The translations under genes were made by a program, and so were the position numbers. A stretch of DNA of 64,000 bases. Origin: Dechloromonas denitrificans. Lineage in GTDB: Bacteria > Pseudomonadota > Gammaproteobacteria > Burkholderiales > Rhodocyclaceae. The stretch spans positions 684,629 to 748,628 of the forward strand of contig NZ_LODL01000021.1 in the NCBI RefSeq assembly GCF_001551835.1, written 5' to 3'. This document shows, piece after piece, positions 26,006-34,631 of the stretch; the stretch's first letter is position 1; each line of letters starts with the position of its first letter. The notes beneath the pieces were generated by a model, which did no database searches, had not been told where the DNA came from, and worked only from the letters and a program-made list of their open reading frames with translations.

Positions 26006-26970
26006 AACGAACGCCTTCCGAAGAGGATTTGCACGATCAGCCACATACGCTCATGCTGCCCTCGAAAGCCTCGACGCAAAGCCTGCAACAGCATTACGAA
26101 CCAAACAGCAGGAAGGGCGTACGGATAAAATCGGGCAGTGAATTTCAGGCGATTCCGAAAAAGGTAAAAATCAGATAAACGGCTGGTTCTCCTGGTATCG
26201 CTACTGGATCCAATCGTTGCCCCCTCCTTGTGATACACAACGGCCTCCGGGCAATATCCAAGGCGATAGATTTTCTTCGACCTTTCGGCCCAATCCAATT
26301 CCTCAAAAAACAAAAAATAGTCTTCAGCCATCAGCCCTACACGCTCGATGACTGATCGACGAACAAACATCGAAGCGCCGCAAACGTAATTCATCGCCTT
26401 CTCAACCTCGACTCTCGAATGAGGTTGCCCTGGAGTTGCCCAATGCCCTACATAGCGTGCGCGACCAGACCATGGATTATGTTTAGCGCCACCGTAAGCC
26501 TGGACGCGGTCTCCCGGCTCGACGTAACGCAACAACGCCCCACAAATCCCTACCTCAGGATCTTGTTCCATTCTTGCAAGCAGAGCCGACATCGCGTTGG
26601 GCTCAACCAAACAATCATTATTCAGAAACCAGAAATAATCGAAATTCGCAGCACGCATCGCCAAACGCACACCGACATTATTTCCACCGGCAAATCCGAG
26701 ATTTGAACCGGTAGCAACAAAGACCACCTGCTTGCTGAATGCGTTACATATAGTTTCTGAACTATCTGACTCATCAATCAATGTTTCGATTGCCAGATCA
26801 GGATGAAGTCTTGCCCAAGATATAAACTTTTCTTCCGAGCCATCATTGGATGCATTATCACAAACAACAACACGGAAATCAGAAGCCCCTGTTGTATTCA
26901 ATAGGCTTTCAATAGCTGCAATCGTGTCAGATGCATTTCGCCAATTTAGAACGATCACAGCCACACTCAT
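26002..26970 (-). CDS. Family 2 glycosyltransferase (rhamnosyltransferase-like)
   Basis: The product is 322 aa. The GT-A fold shows VAVIVLNWRNASDTIAAIESL at the N-terminus (split here as VAVIVLNW and the segment after it), CDNASNDGSEE, ATGSNLGFAGGNNVG, FLNNDCLV (the metal-binding DxD-like position), YVCGASMFVRRSV, and EELDWAERSKKIY. It resembles the WbbL/RfbF-like rhamnosyltransferases, which suits the dTDP-rhamnose genes nearby. That donor is inference. ATG 26970 overlaps the wzy stop (ATGA). Confidence 0.88.
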   Translation of the reverse strand: MSVAVIVLNWRNASDTIAAIESLLNTTGASDFRVVVCDNASNDGSEEKFISWARLHPDLAIETLIDESDSSETICNAFSKQVVFVATGSNLGFAGGNNVGVRLAMRAANFDYFWFLNNDCLVEPNAMSALLARMEQDPEVGICGALLRYVEPGDRVQAYGGAKHNPWSGRARYVGHWATPGQPHSRVEVEKAMNYVCGASMFVRRSVIERVGLMAEDYFLFFEELDWAERSKKIYRLGYCPEAVVYHKEGATIGSSSDTRRTSRLSDFYLFRNRLKFTARFYPYALPAVWFVMLLQALRRGFRGQHERMWLIVQILFGRRSL

Positions 26971-28469
26971 TTAATCACCAGCGGCTTATTTAACACAACA
27001 ACAGAAGCCAAAAGAAAAGCAAGAAAAAACAGATTACCAGTTAGCGAAAGTGTTACCGTGGTCATCAAAAACACAATAAGGGAAGTCGCGAAAGCCAGAT
27101 GAACCACAGTATTACTATCACAATCACGCACAGCGCTTCGAATAGATATAAATACAGCAGAAATAATGCATAACAAATAACACCCTAACGCAACAACACC
27201 CGACTCAACCACAAACGACAAAAGCAGACTATCGATTGTGAGAATACCGCGTGCCCCTACAAAACCAATCAAACCTGCAGCCTGATTAACCCCATACCCA
27301 ACAAGAGGACTATCTAAAACCAATGGGATAGCACGATAGAACATCAACATTCGAGCAGCGGTGCTTGATGATTCAGCAGAACTACGGCCAGATAGTACAA
27401 GTAATACCTGATCAACAAGCAACATCCCAATTAATGCCGCTAGAGCCAAGCCAAAAACCGAGATAATCAGCGTCCCTAATTTTATGTTTCGACGAAAAAA
27501 CTGAATAGCCATAGCCAAAGCGCCCATGCTGATTACAGAAGAAAAACTCAACAAGACTCCGGAACGGGAACCCGTCAGCCAGGCCGATCCAATTGCGAAG
27601 CCAATAGTCAACAAGGCAACACAACGAAATATCACCCTATTGAAGCGAAAAAATCCCGCAATCAATAGTGGAATAATAGATACCAAAAACTGTGCATAGG
27701 TAAGAGGATGATCAAATGTTGACTGAATTCGATAGCCCGAATCTCGAATTTTTGAAAACATAGCCTCTTGTGCATACTCATCTGTTATAGGCAAAACCCC
27801 AACAAAAACATTTCTCTGCAACAGATACTCAAAAACACCAATCAAACATATAAAAAACGTCAAACAAACCAAAATCTTAATGAATTTTTGAACATTTTTT
27901 GGTTCACACATAGCCCCAACAAAGAAAATTGTCATTAATACAAAACAAACGATTTCGTTTAAAAATCCATATAAAGAACCTATTGGATTATCTGCAAATG
28001 CCACACTAAGGAATCTAAACAGCGCGAATACAAAAACTGGGAAAACAATGAGTTTACTACTCGACAACTCAATTGCTAATCTCCTCCTAAAACAGGGTGA
28101 CCGTAACAAATACAAAAGCCCAAAAAACAATGAGAGCGCTAGAAAAACCCTAGCAGGAGTCACCCCAGGAAGCCCACCTATTCTTATATATGCATACCTT
28201 GGCCACAATAAAGCAGCAGATAGCAATAAAAACCCAAGCAAGAAAAACAATCTATTTGGATAAATCTTAGAAACCGGCAGAACAAAAATCAAAACGACCA
28301 CTATCGGCGCAAAAAAAACAGGAAGCAGAACGTAAGCCTCAAGCCCAACGGCAGCACCACCAAGCACACAAAACACAAACAGCAATATTGAATAGCTCAA
28401 TTTCGGAAAAACAACTTTCGCCTCAATTGGGCAAGAGCCATCTGGCACCGCATTAAATTTTTCGTCCAT
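26967..28469 (-). CDS. O-antigen ligase/polymerase-like membrane protein (Wzy-type)
   Basis: The product is 500 aa from ATG 28469, which overlaps the FrhB-like stop by one base. It has about 12 predicted membrane helices and a large periplasmic loop. The O-antigen ligase (Wzy_C) signature is LTGSRSGVLLSFSS near the middle. The YGVNQAAGLIG loop is typical. It likely polymerises lipid-linked repeat units. Base composition is the most AT-rich in the window, unlike the rfb genes, which supports exchange by transfer. Confidence 0.82.
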   Translation of the reverse strand: MDEKFNAVPDGSCPIEAKVVFPKLSYSILLFVFCVLGGAAVGLEAYVLLPVFFAPIVVVLIFVLPVSKIYPNRLFFLLGFLLLSAALLWPRYAYIRIGGLPGVTPARVFLALSLFFGLLYLLRSPCFRRRLAIELSSSKLIVFPVFVFALFRFLSVAFADNPIGSLYGFLNEIVCFVLMTIFFVGAMCEPKNVQKFIKILVCLTFFICLIGVFEYLLQRNVFVGVLPITDEYAQEAMFSKIRDSGYRIQSTFDHPLTYAQFLVSIIPLLIAGFFRFNRVIFRCVALLTIGFAIGSAWLTGSRSGVLLSFSSVISMGALAMAIQFFRRNIKLGTLIISVFGLALAALIGMLLVDQVLLVLSGRSSAESSSTAARMLMFYRAIPLVLDSPLVGYGVNQAAGLIGFVGARGILTIDSLLLSFVVESGVVALGCYLLCIISAVFISIRSAVRDCDSNTVVHLAFATSLIVFLMTTVTLSLTGNLFFLAFLLASVVVLNKPLVIK

Positions 28470-29677
28470 TATTTGTCGTTCAACGAGCGCAACCAAGTAC
28501 CAATTGAATTTCTTAATAAACGCTTTTTTGAGCTATTTAAAGACAATTTCAACAGACCCATCTGAATATATTTTGGAATTTTTCTTAATGCCAATTTCCT
28601 ACCAAATAACCGCGCCGCAACCATCCGTTTTCGATCTGCCTGGTAGGGCTGCATTCTTTCGATGTCTTCAATCGGCAAATCAGCAACTGCCAAGTAACCA
28701 GCCTCCACCGCATCATTGACGAGTTGCATGCCTTTTGTGCTTCGACTCAAAACAAGGCTCCTGCCGTCGCTTTCCTCAAAAGTCGGATAACCTTTATCGT
28801 TGCCGTACCAAGCATCTGCACAAGTCACATCGGCAAATTCACCAGTGCCATCCGGGCAAATTTTGCAGCGGAACTGAAGGTGGCGATTGAGGATATTTCC
28901 CCATGAACTGTCATAGTCCATTTCACCAACCTTGCCCTCTGCAGTTTCCGCACGAGCCTTGCCCGGCCAGCCATTTCCTCGATAGCGGAATCGAATAGTC
29001 TTCTCGGGCTCCAGCCCCATGGCACGAACAACAGCCTCCGTCCCCTTGAACCCGGGCGTACCTGCGCACATGAATGACATCAAGATAGGAAACTTCTCCG
29101 CCACCGTTGCTCGACGTCGGGAAATGGCGCGAAGCGCAGCAACGTCACAGGGCTTGCCGATAAAGGCGAAAACCCCTGGTTCTTGCAAGCAGTTCTCAAG
29201 GGCGACAAGTGGCGAGGCTGGCGCATAACGCGAGCCTGCACCGCGCAGGACATCGGCTCTGGTTCGGCTAATTTGCGCAATATTTGCAAACGCTTCGGTA
29301 TCGGAGGGGGCTATATGCAGCACGCCATCGACCTTGCCGCTTTCGAGTAAGTAAATAGCCAGCGCGCTCAAACCACCACCCGACGACCCTTTATAGCGAA
29401 TATCCTGCTCTACGGCGAAACCGGTTTGTGAGCGCTTTACCGGCCCCCACAGAGGAAGGAAGGTTTCATCACGGACGGTATGTTCAAGACGAATACCAGG
29501 ACATGAGTTTGCGAAATCACCGGATTCTTCTACTGTTAACTGCCGGGTCTGCTGCGGCCTCGCGTAGCCCTTGGCATCGATTTCCATCCGTGCGGCAGGA
29601 GAAAAGAACATGCCTGCGCACAGACCACAACCGGTACAGAGATCACTCTTGACGACATCTTCGATCGCCTTAGTCAT
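28469..29677 (-). CDS. FrhB-like iron-sulfur protein (coenzyme F420 hydrogenase/dehydrogenase beta-subunit family)
   Basis: The product is 402 aa from ATG 29677, overlapping the pyruvyl transferase stop by 8 nt. An N-terminal ferredoxin-type Cys cluster (SDLCTGCGLCAGMFF) is followed by the FrhB N- and C-domains: YKGSSGGGLSALA, FIGKPCDVAALRAIS, FMCAGTPGFKGTE and a second Cys group, CKICPDGTGEFADVTCADAW. Family members bind flavin and iron-sulfur clusters. In polysaccharide loci they sit next to pyruvyl transferases, but no reaction is proven. The C-terminal 60 residues are basic. Confidence 0.85.
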   Translation of the reverse strand: MTKAIEDVVKSDLCTGCGLCAGMFFSPAARMEIDAKGYARPQQTRQLTVEESGDFANSCPGIRLEHTVRDETFLPLWGPVKRSQTGFAVEQDIRYKGSSGGGLSALAIYLLESGKVDGVLHIAPSDTEAFANIAQISRTRADVLRGAGSRYAPASPLVALENCLQEPGVFAFIGKPCDVAALRAISRRRATVAEKFPILMSFMCAGTPGFKGTEAVVRAMGLEPEKTIRFRYRGNGWPGKARAETAEGKVGEMDYDSSWGNILNRHLQFRCKICPDGTGEFADVTCADAWYGNDKGYPTFEESDGRSLVLSRSTKGMQLVNDAVEAGYLAVADLPIEDIERMQPYQADRKRMVAARLFGRKLALRKIPKYIQMGLLKLSLNSSKKRLLRNSIGTWLRSLNDK

Positions 29678-30875
29678 GACAGCGCTGTTCCAGTAATGTT
29701 TGCGCAACGTAGTCCACGTAGCAAGCCAACTTCTCATGGGCAAGTCGAATTCCCGCACCGACGTCCAAGGCTAGTTTTTCACGCTCGTCATAGGCTTTAG
29801 TCATCGTCGAAAATGCTTCGCCTACGCTCATTTTTTTGCAGTCAACGAGTACCGGATATTTCAGGGAAGCGAACAAACCGTTGAACTTCCGTGAATAGGC
29901 GAGCGGCACTGTCGGAACACCAGCCGAGAAGGCGCCAATACAGGCATGCATTCGACCGCCGACAAAGAAATCCAGCCCGGACATGAATGTCTTGGCATCG
30001 CATGGATTATTGAAGGGACCGGCAAGTTGCAGTCTTGGATATTGGCTTATCAGTTTCTTCGAGGCGTGGACGTCATCCTCTTCCGGAATATCCCGCGACA
30101 TAACATGCGGGATCAGCCAAACATCGGCATCAGGTAGAGCCAGAGCCCATTCAATTGTTCGGTGGGTCAGCTCAACAAAGTCGAGGGTCAAACCAAGTTC
30201 ATTCTTCCCACTGTAACCGCCCGCGAAAAGCAGACCTGATACGTTCAGGCCAATCTGGATTCTGCCTCCTTGTTTTGCTCGTTTAACGAATGGCAAGCGA
30301 AAGGCCATATCGATAGCCTCCTGACTTTTTGTAACCTGGCCATTTTCGTCAAGATATTGTTTCGACAGGGGATCACGTGCGAAAACTTGCGTTGCGCTGG
30401 CCAAGGCCCAGCGCGCCAGAATGGCGCTTGATGTTGTAGAAAACGGACCTATCGTCTGCGGACTAAGAATCATGCGACGCCCGCCCGCACCGGCCAGTCG
30501 CTTACTCAAACACAAGTAAACGAGGCGTTTCAGGCCATAGATATCTGAAAAACTATCGCCCTCGCCCACATCAAGTACGACTTGGCAGGAGGTGAGGCTT
30601 TTGCGGAGGTAGGAACCCGGACTCAGCAAGGCTTTGGCATTTACGCCGATGTACTCGATCTCTTCGAATCCGTCCGGCATGGGGATCGAACCGTCGAGTT
30701 GCCACCCAAATACTTTAATTTTTACCGTTTTTCCAGCGCGCTCGGCAGCTTCTTTAACAATTGCGATTTGCGAGAAAGTTAGCGCGACAACGCCAAGATT
30801 TCCTGATGCCATCGAATGCCAGAGCAAGCCGACAATAATGCTACGGGTGCTTTGATGCGAGGTGTTATTGGTCAT
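29670..30875 (-). CDS. Polysaccharide pyruvyl transferase family protein
   Basis: The product is 401 aa. Family features are GLLWHSMASGNLGVVALTFSQ (split here as GLLWHSMASGNLG and VVALTFSQ), VVLDVGEGDSFSDIYG, ILSPQTIGPF, VFARDPLSK, WLIPHVMSRD, FFVGGRMHACIGAFSAGVP and VPLAYSRKFNG. CsaB/WcaK-type enzymes add pyruvate ketals from phosphoenolpyruvate to sugars. In some members the domain has other roles. It lies between epsI (9 nt upstream) and the FrhB-like gene, with which it overlaps. Confidence 0.88.
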   Translation of the reverse strand: MTNNTSHQSTRSIIVGLLWHSMASGNLGVVALTFSQIAIVKEAAERAGKTVKIKVFGWQLDGSIPMPDGFEEIEYIGVNAKALLSPGSYLRKSLTSCQVVLDVGEGDSFSDIYGLKRLVYLCLSKRLAGAGGRRMILSPQTIGPFSTTSSAILARWALASATQVFARDPLSKQYLDENGQVTKSQEAIDMAFRLPFVKRAKQGGRIQIGLNVSGLLFAGGYSGKNELGLTLDFVELTHRTIEWALALPDADVWLIPHVMSRDIPEEDDVHASKKLISQYPRLQLAGPFNNPCDAKTFMSGLDFFVGGRMHACIGAFSAGVPTVPLAYSRKFNGLFASLKYPVLVDCKKMSVGEAFSTMTKAYDEREKLALDVGAGIRLAHEKLACYVDYVAQTLLEQRCHD

Positions 30876-30884
30876 GTTTTAGAT

Positions 30885-31571
30885 TCAATTTTTAGCAAAC
30901 TTACCGAGGACTCTGTCCCGCTGTTGCGGTGCCATCGCACCTATCAGCGCGGTGGCAAATTCATCCTGCAATCGATATTCAGTCGCTGGGTTGCTTCCGA
31001 TTGATGAAATACGAACCAGGAGCCCATCAGGAATTTGGCCGTTCATGCCATAGCGAATGATGGCTTTTTTATGCCCCAAGCCTGATGTAATCAATTCCTC
31101 ACCAACTACCACCCAATACGTTATCGGCTCTACCCGTTCTCCATGCGTACCTACCAAGCGTACGGCCGGAATGTCGGCATGCCCGATTCTCACTAATTCA
31201 ACCTTGCGATCACCTATTTGAAAGCCTTGAGCCGGATAACAAACCTCTGGGTAATGTGACCTGCCCTCTCCGCGCTGGTCCTTACCGTAGGCCAAGGACA
31301 ACATGACACGCTGCCCAACTGCATTTGAATAGGTTCTGGATAGTGTCTCTGTATAAACATTGGCCAGTTGTGCCTCTACACGAGGGTCGACCGTCAGCGG
31401 AGCAACCTGCATATCCTCATGCCACTCACCAAATGATTTGGGAACAAACGAATCAAGACGATGCTCTCCGCGTTGCTCCGCAATTAACTGGGTGGGCGTC
31501 AGGACTTTGGCTGCCGCACTTGCTGCAAGCATGCACACAGCGATTAATAGCCCTCGTTGCACAGGCCTCAT
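30885..31571 (-). CDS. epsI: Exosortase-associated protein EpsI
   Basis: The product is 228 aa. An N-terminal hydrophobic segment (residues 7-24) anchors a periplasmic EpsI domain with VPKSFGEWHED, YGKDQRGEGRSHYPEVCYP, ITYWVVVGEELI and a late GALIGAMAP region. In XrtA systems EpsI is fused to the exosortase; here it is a separate gene, as is normal for exosortase B loci. Its start abuts the wzx stop. Its molecular role is not settled, but it always accompanies exosortase EPS loci. Confidence 0.88.
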   Translation of the reverse strand: MRPVQRGLLIAVCMLAASAAAKVLTPTQLIAEQRGEHRLDSFVPKSFGEWHEDMQVAPLTVDPRVEAQLANVYTETLSRTYSNAVGQRVMLSLAYGKDQRGEGRSHYPEVCYPAQGFQIGDRKVELVRIGHADIPAVRLVGTHGERVEPITYWVVVGEELITSGLGHKKAIIRYGMNGQIPDGLLVRISSIGSNPATEYRLQDEFATALIGAMAPQQRDRVLGKFAKN

Positions 31572-32849
31572 TCAAAAGCTCCAAGCGCCAGATAACTGGG
31601 GGAGAAAAGCGACACATCCGAACACAGCCGTGGCGGAAACTTTCGTTGAAACGTTCATCACTTTGTTGCGAACAGCCCCCAGCATGTATATGAGCGCCAA
31701 GACAAAATTTGCCGTGATAACCGACCATAGCCAGCCAGCTACGCCATGCTCTGATACTAGTAAAGCAGCCAGCAGCAAGGCCAAGGCCAAATGAAGTGAA
31801 GTAGAAATTGCTCGGAATTGTTGGTATCCATGTGCGGTGAGAATTAATCCCCAAGATGCGGCAAAAAACCGCACGAAGAAGAGAATTCCAAATAAGGGCA
31901 GGAGTGTTGCCAACTCGGCATAGCCGCTCCCAAGCAGAAGCGACACAATTAATTCGGCTCCGTAGGTCAGCACGAGGCCGAACGAAATGCCACAGGCGAG
32001 AAAAGCCAACTGTACTTTTTCAGCTGATCGTTGGGCCGCAGCTTTATCTGAGGCGACTCTAGCCACGGAAGGCAGAAAGACATTTGCGAGAATGGGAGCC
32101 ATTTGGGCTCCCCCCTGGAAAACGCGCATGCCGGCTTGATATAGCCCCACGGCTCCGACACCGACATATGCACGTAAAATCAAGCTATCGATATGCCCAA
32201 ACAGGTTCCCGAGTCCAAAGTCGATGGCGTAGCTCTTGGAACGTTTCAAGAGCAGTAGGCCTTCCATCAGGGATGCCTTTTGGAGATTGCCCAGCGTGTT
32301 ATGCAGGCCAATATAAACAACAAAGAACTGAACCAGGCGAGTTAGGCAATAGGCAATTGCCATCGAATTTTCGCTTGGTGAGATAAGCGCAGCGACTGAA
32401 ACTGCAAAAAGTTGCATTACCGCGACGGCGGTGACCCATCGTGTTTCCATTGAGTAAAGCGATTTGGCGCGATAGGCAACAAAAAAGGTTTCTGCCAACA
32501 TTTCCAAAAGGCTGGCGACAAGAAGCGTCAGCATGAGAATAGGCATTTCAACGAACGGTGCTGCAACACCTGCTAGCGCAATGAGCAGGAACGAGATAAG
32601 CAGGCGTGCCTTCAATGCTTGGGCTATCAGCGAGGGCAACCGAGAAACATCTTGGCCAATTTCTCGAAGCAGCAAGTTACCCAAGCCAAAGTTGGCCACC
32701 AACGAAAGCAAGTAGGTGGCCGAAAACCAGAACATATAGTGGCCAAAGCCATCAGGCCCGAGTGCTCTGGCGATAACAATAAACACCAGGACTCCACTAC
32801 CAACTCTAGCGAATGTGCTCGCCCCCATCCACGCAAGGTGTTTAAGCAC
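31572..32849 (-). CDS. wzx: Lipid-linked oligosaccharide flippase (Wzx/MATE-like)
   Basis: The product is 425 aa with about 12 transmembrane helices. The MVF/polysaccharide transport signature is present at the N-terminus (RVGSGVLVFIVIARALGPDG read in pieces: GVLVFIVIARALGP, FGLGNLLLREIG). Mid-protein helices include DFGLGNLFGHIDSLILRAYV. It would flip undecaprenyl-linked repeat units to the periplasm before polymerisation by the Wzy-type protein. The gap to xrtB is 26 nt, in the same operon. Confidence 0.88.
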   Translation of the reverse strand: MLKHLAWMGASTFARVGSGVLVFIVIARALGPDGFGHYMFWFSATYLLSLVANFGLGNLLLREIGQDVSRLPSLIAQALKARLLISFLLIALAGVAAPFVEMPILMLTLLVASLLEMLAETFFVAYRAKSLYSMETRWVTAVAVMQLFAVSVAALISPSENSMAIAYCLTRLVQFFVVYIGLHNTLGNLQKASLMEGLLLLKRSKSYAIDFGLGNLFGHIDSLILRAYVGVGAVGLYQAGMRVFQGGAQMAPILANVFLPSVARVASDKAAAQRSAEKVQLAFLACGISFGLVLTYGAELIVSLLLGSGYAELATLLPLFGILFFVRFFAASWGLILTAHGYQQFRAISTSLHLALALLLAALLVSEHGVAGWLWSVITANFVLALIYMLGAVRNKVMNVSTKVSATAVFGCVAFLPQLSGAWSF

Positions 32850-32875
32850 AGAGCCCCCACAAATGAATGCTCTGC

Positions 32876-33745
32876 TTACCCAACATTTTTATAACCTAGG
32901 CGTTGAAATTTTCCACTGAAGTGAAAAAGGCTATCAACACCGACAATTAACAGAAGAGCGCTTATGAACAAGACCATTCCGGCAAACCCGTGCAGGAACC
33001 CCTGCCCTGCTGCATCACCGTAGTGGTAAGTAATCAATGTGAGGGCGATGACCCGGATAGTGTTGGCGGTAAAAGAGATGGGAATTATCGTTAGGGCGAG
33101 CACAGCGTTCCGCAGAAACGACTCGTGGTTAATTACATGGAGGTAGAGCAAACCGAGCGCTTCGAGCGTAAACAGGGTATGCAAACCGGCACAGGCATCG
33201 GCAACCAGCAACTTGTACTGGCCAATCTGCAGGATGACCCCACTACGGGAGATTGGATACTTTAACCAATAGAGCATGTGCTCCGCTGCCCAGGAAACGC
33301 CGATTTTCATCGGAAGCGTCAGCGTATCCACGACTACACCGGGCAGAGGCATCATGAAAAGCAGGAAAAGCAGTGGAAACCACAGAGTACGAATCGCTGC
33401 CCAGCCCCTCAGGATAAGCAGCAGGCCCGCCAAGACTGGAATCTGCGAGCCAACCTCGAAAAGCAGGATGTCCTGCGAACGGCCAAGGATGTAGAGCAGC
33501 AGGCCAAAAACGAACACCGGCCAGCCGGCTTTGGCGGGTGCTGCCGGCAATTCATTGATCTTGCGGCGCTGTTGCCAGAAGAAGAACAAGGCAACGCCGA
33601 GAATGATCGGGCCGTGCGCCTGATCTTCAGAAATCCAGAGGCTGCGTGCCAGGTCCACATAGGTGGGCACGAAGAGCAGCACCAGCCCGAGGAGTGCAGG
33701 AAACCATTCCGCCACGACAGCGGGGATGGTGGCTTTGGCTTGCAC
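32876..33745 (-). CDS. xrtB: Exosortase B
   Basis: The 289-aa integral membrane transpeptidase-like cysteine protease has eight or so helices. With the GTG at 33745 taken as start (10 nt past the epsG stop), the catalytic residues fall at Cys185 (ADACAGLHTLF), Arg231 (TANTIRVIALT) and His252 (GFLHGFAGM). All three are present. Another GTG at 33793 would overlap epsG by 38 nt and is less likely. XrtB cleaves PEP-CTERM signals, and four candidate substrates are encoded in the same locus. Confidence 0.92.
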   Translation of the reverse strand: MQAKATIPAVVAEWFPALLGLVLLFVPTYVDLARSLWISEDQAHGPIILGVALFFFWQQRRKINELPAAPAKAGWPVFVFGLLLYILGRSQDILLFEVGSQIPVLAGLLLILRGWAAIRTLWFPLLFLLFMMPLPGVVVDTLTLPMKIGVSWAAEHMLYWLKYPISRSGVILQIGQYKLLVADACAGLHTLFTLEALGLLYLHVINHESFLRNAVLALTIIPISFTANTIRVIALTLITYHYGDAAGQGFLHGFAGMVLFISALLLIVGVDSLFHFSGKFQRLGYKNVG

Positions 33746-33755
33746 GCAGAGTCCG

Positions 33756-34625
33756 TTAGCCGTTGTTGAGCACGGCGCCGACGACGGCGACACCGGCGTG
33801 CTGCAGCGAGGAAACCAGCGTCTGTAGCTGCGGCGCCAGGCTGAGGTCCTTGCGGGCGACGACGACGGCGCCCCGGGTGCGGGCGGCGATGGTCTGGTTG
33901 TCGGCGGTTTCGGCCCCGGCCGGAGTGTCGACCACGACGATGTCGTACTGGCCCTGGACGGTGGCCATCAGCGCATTGAAGACCGGGCGGGCGAGCAGTT
34001 CCTGCGGATTGGGTGGGGTGGCGCCGGCCGGCAGGATGGAAAGGTCGATCAGGCCGGGAATGCGGGTCACCGCTTCGCCGAGTTCGGCGCGGCCGGCCAG
34101 CAGGCTGGACAGGCCGAGCTTGTTTTCGAGGCGGAACAGTTGGTGCTGGCGCGGGTGGCGCAGGTCGGCGTCGATCAGCAGCGTGCGTTCGCCCAATTGC
34201 GAAAAGACAACGGCCAGATTGGCGGCGGTGAAGCTGCGCCCTTCGCCCCGGCCGGCACTGACCACGGCCAGTGTCTTGTGGCCGGCTTCGGCGTCGAACC
34301 AGCGCAGCATCAACTGGCTGCGCAGGGCGCGCAGTTGCTCGACAACCGGGCTGAAGGGCTTGAAGGCGGCGATCACTTCTTCGCTGACACGCTCGTCGCC
34401 CGGCATCAGATAGGGGTAGTCGTACTGGCGGGAGAGCGCCTGCTGAATGTCGGCCTCAGAGAGCAGGCCGAGCTGGATGGCGGCATCGCCGAAGCGCAGG
34501 CCCTGCTCTTTTTGCAGTTTGAGGATGCGTTCGGCCGCTTCCGGCGTCAGCCGGCCGTTGTCGATCAGGATGGCGCCGATGGAACGGCCCGAGCCGCTAG
34601 TGAGTTTTTCGTTGATTGCGTTCAT
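33756..34625 (-). CDS. epsG: Chain-length determinant-associated tyrosine kinase-like ATPase EpsG
   Basis: The product is 289 aa. An N-terminal domain (residues 15-70, GAILIDNGRLTPEAAE, FGDAAIQLGLL) resembles the T2SSE N-terminal fold. A BY-kinase/ParA-like ATPase domain follows. Its Walker A reads AGRGEGRSFTAANLA, with Arg in place of the usual Lys; Walker A' is LLIDADLRHP and Walker B is VVVDTPAG. There is no C-terminal tyrosine cluster. It pairs with EpsF (6 nt away) to control polymer length. The Arg substitution appears in related EpsG proteins as far as I recall, but should be checked. Confidence 0.88.
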   Translation of the reverse strand: MNAINEKLTSGSGRSIGAILIDNGRLTPEAAERILKLQKEQGLRFGDAAIQLGLLSEADIQQALSRQYDYPYLMPGDERVSEEVIAAFKPFSPVVEQLRALRSQLMLRWFDAEAGHKTLAVVSAGRGEGRSFTAANLAVVFSQLGERTLLIDADLRHPRQHQLFRLENKLGLSSLLAGRAELGEAVTRIPGLIDLSILPAGATPPNPQELLARPVFNALMATVQGQYDIVVVDTPAGAETADNQTIAARTRGAVVVARKDLSLAPQLQTLVSSLQHAGVAVVGAVLNNG

Positions 34626-34631
34626 CGCGGA

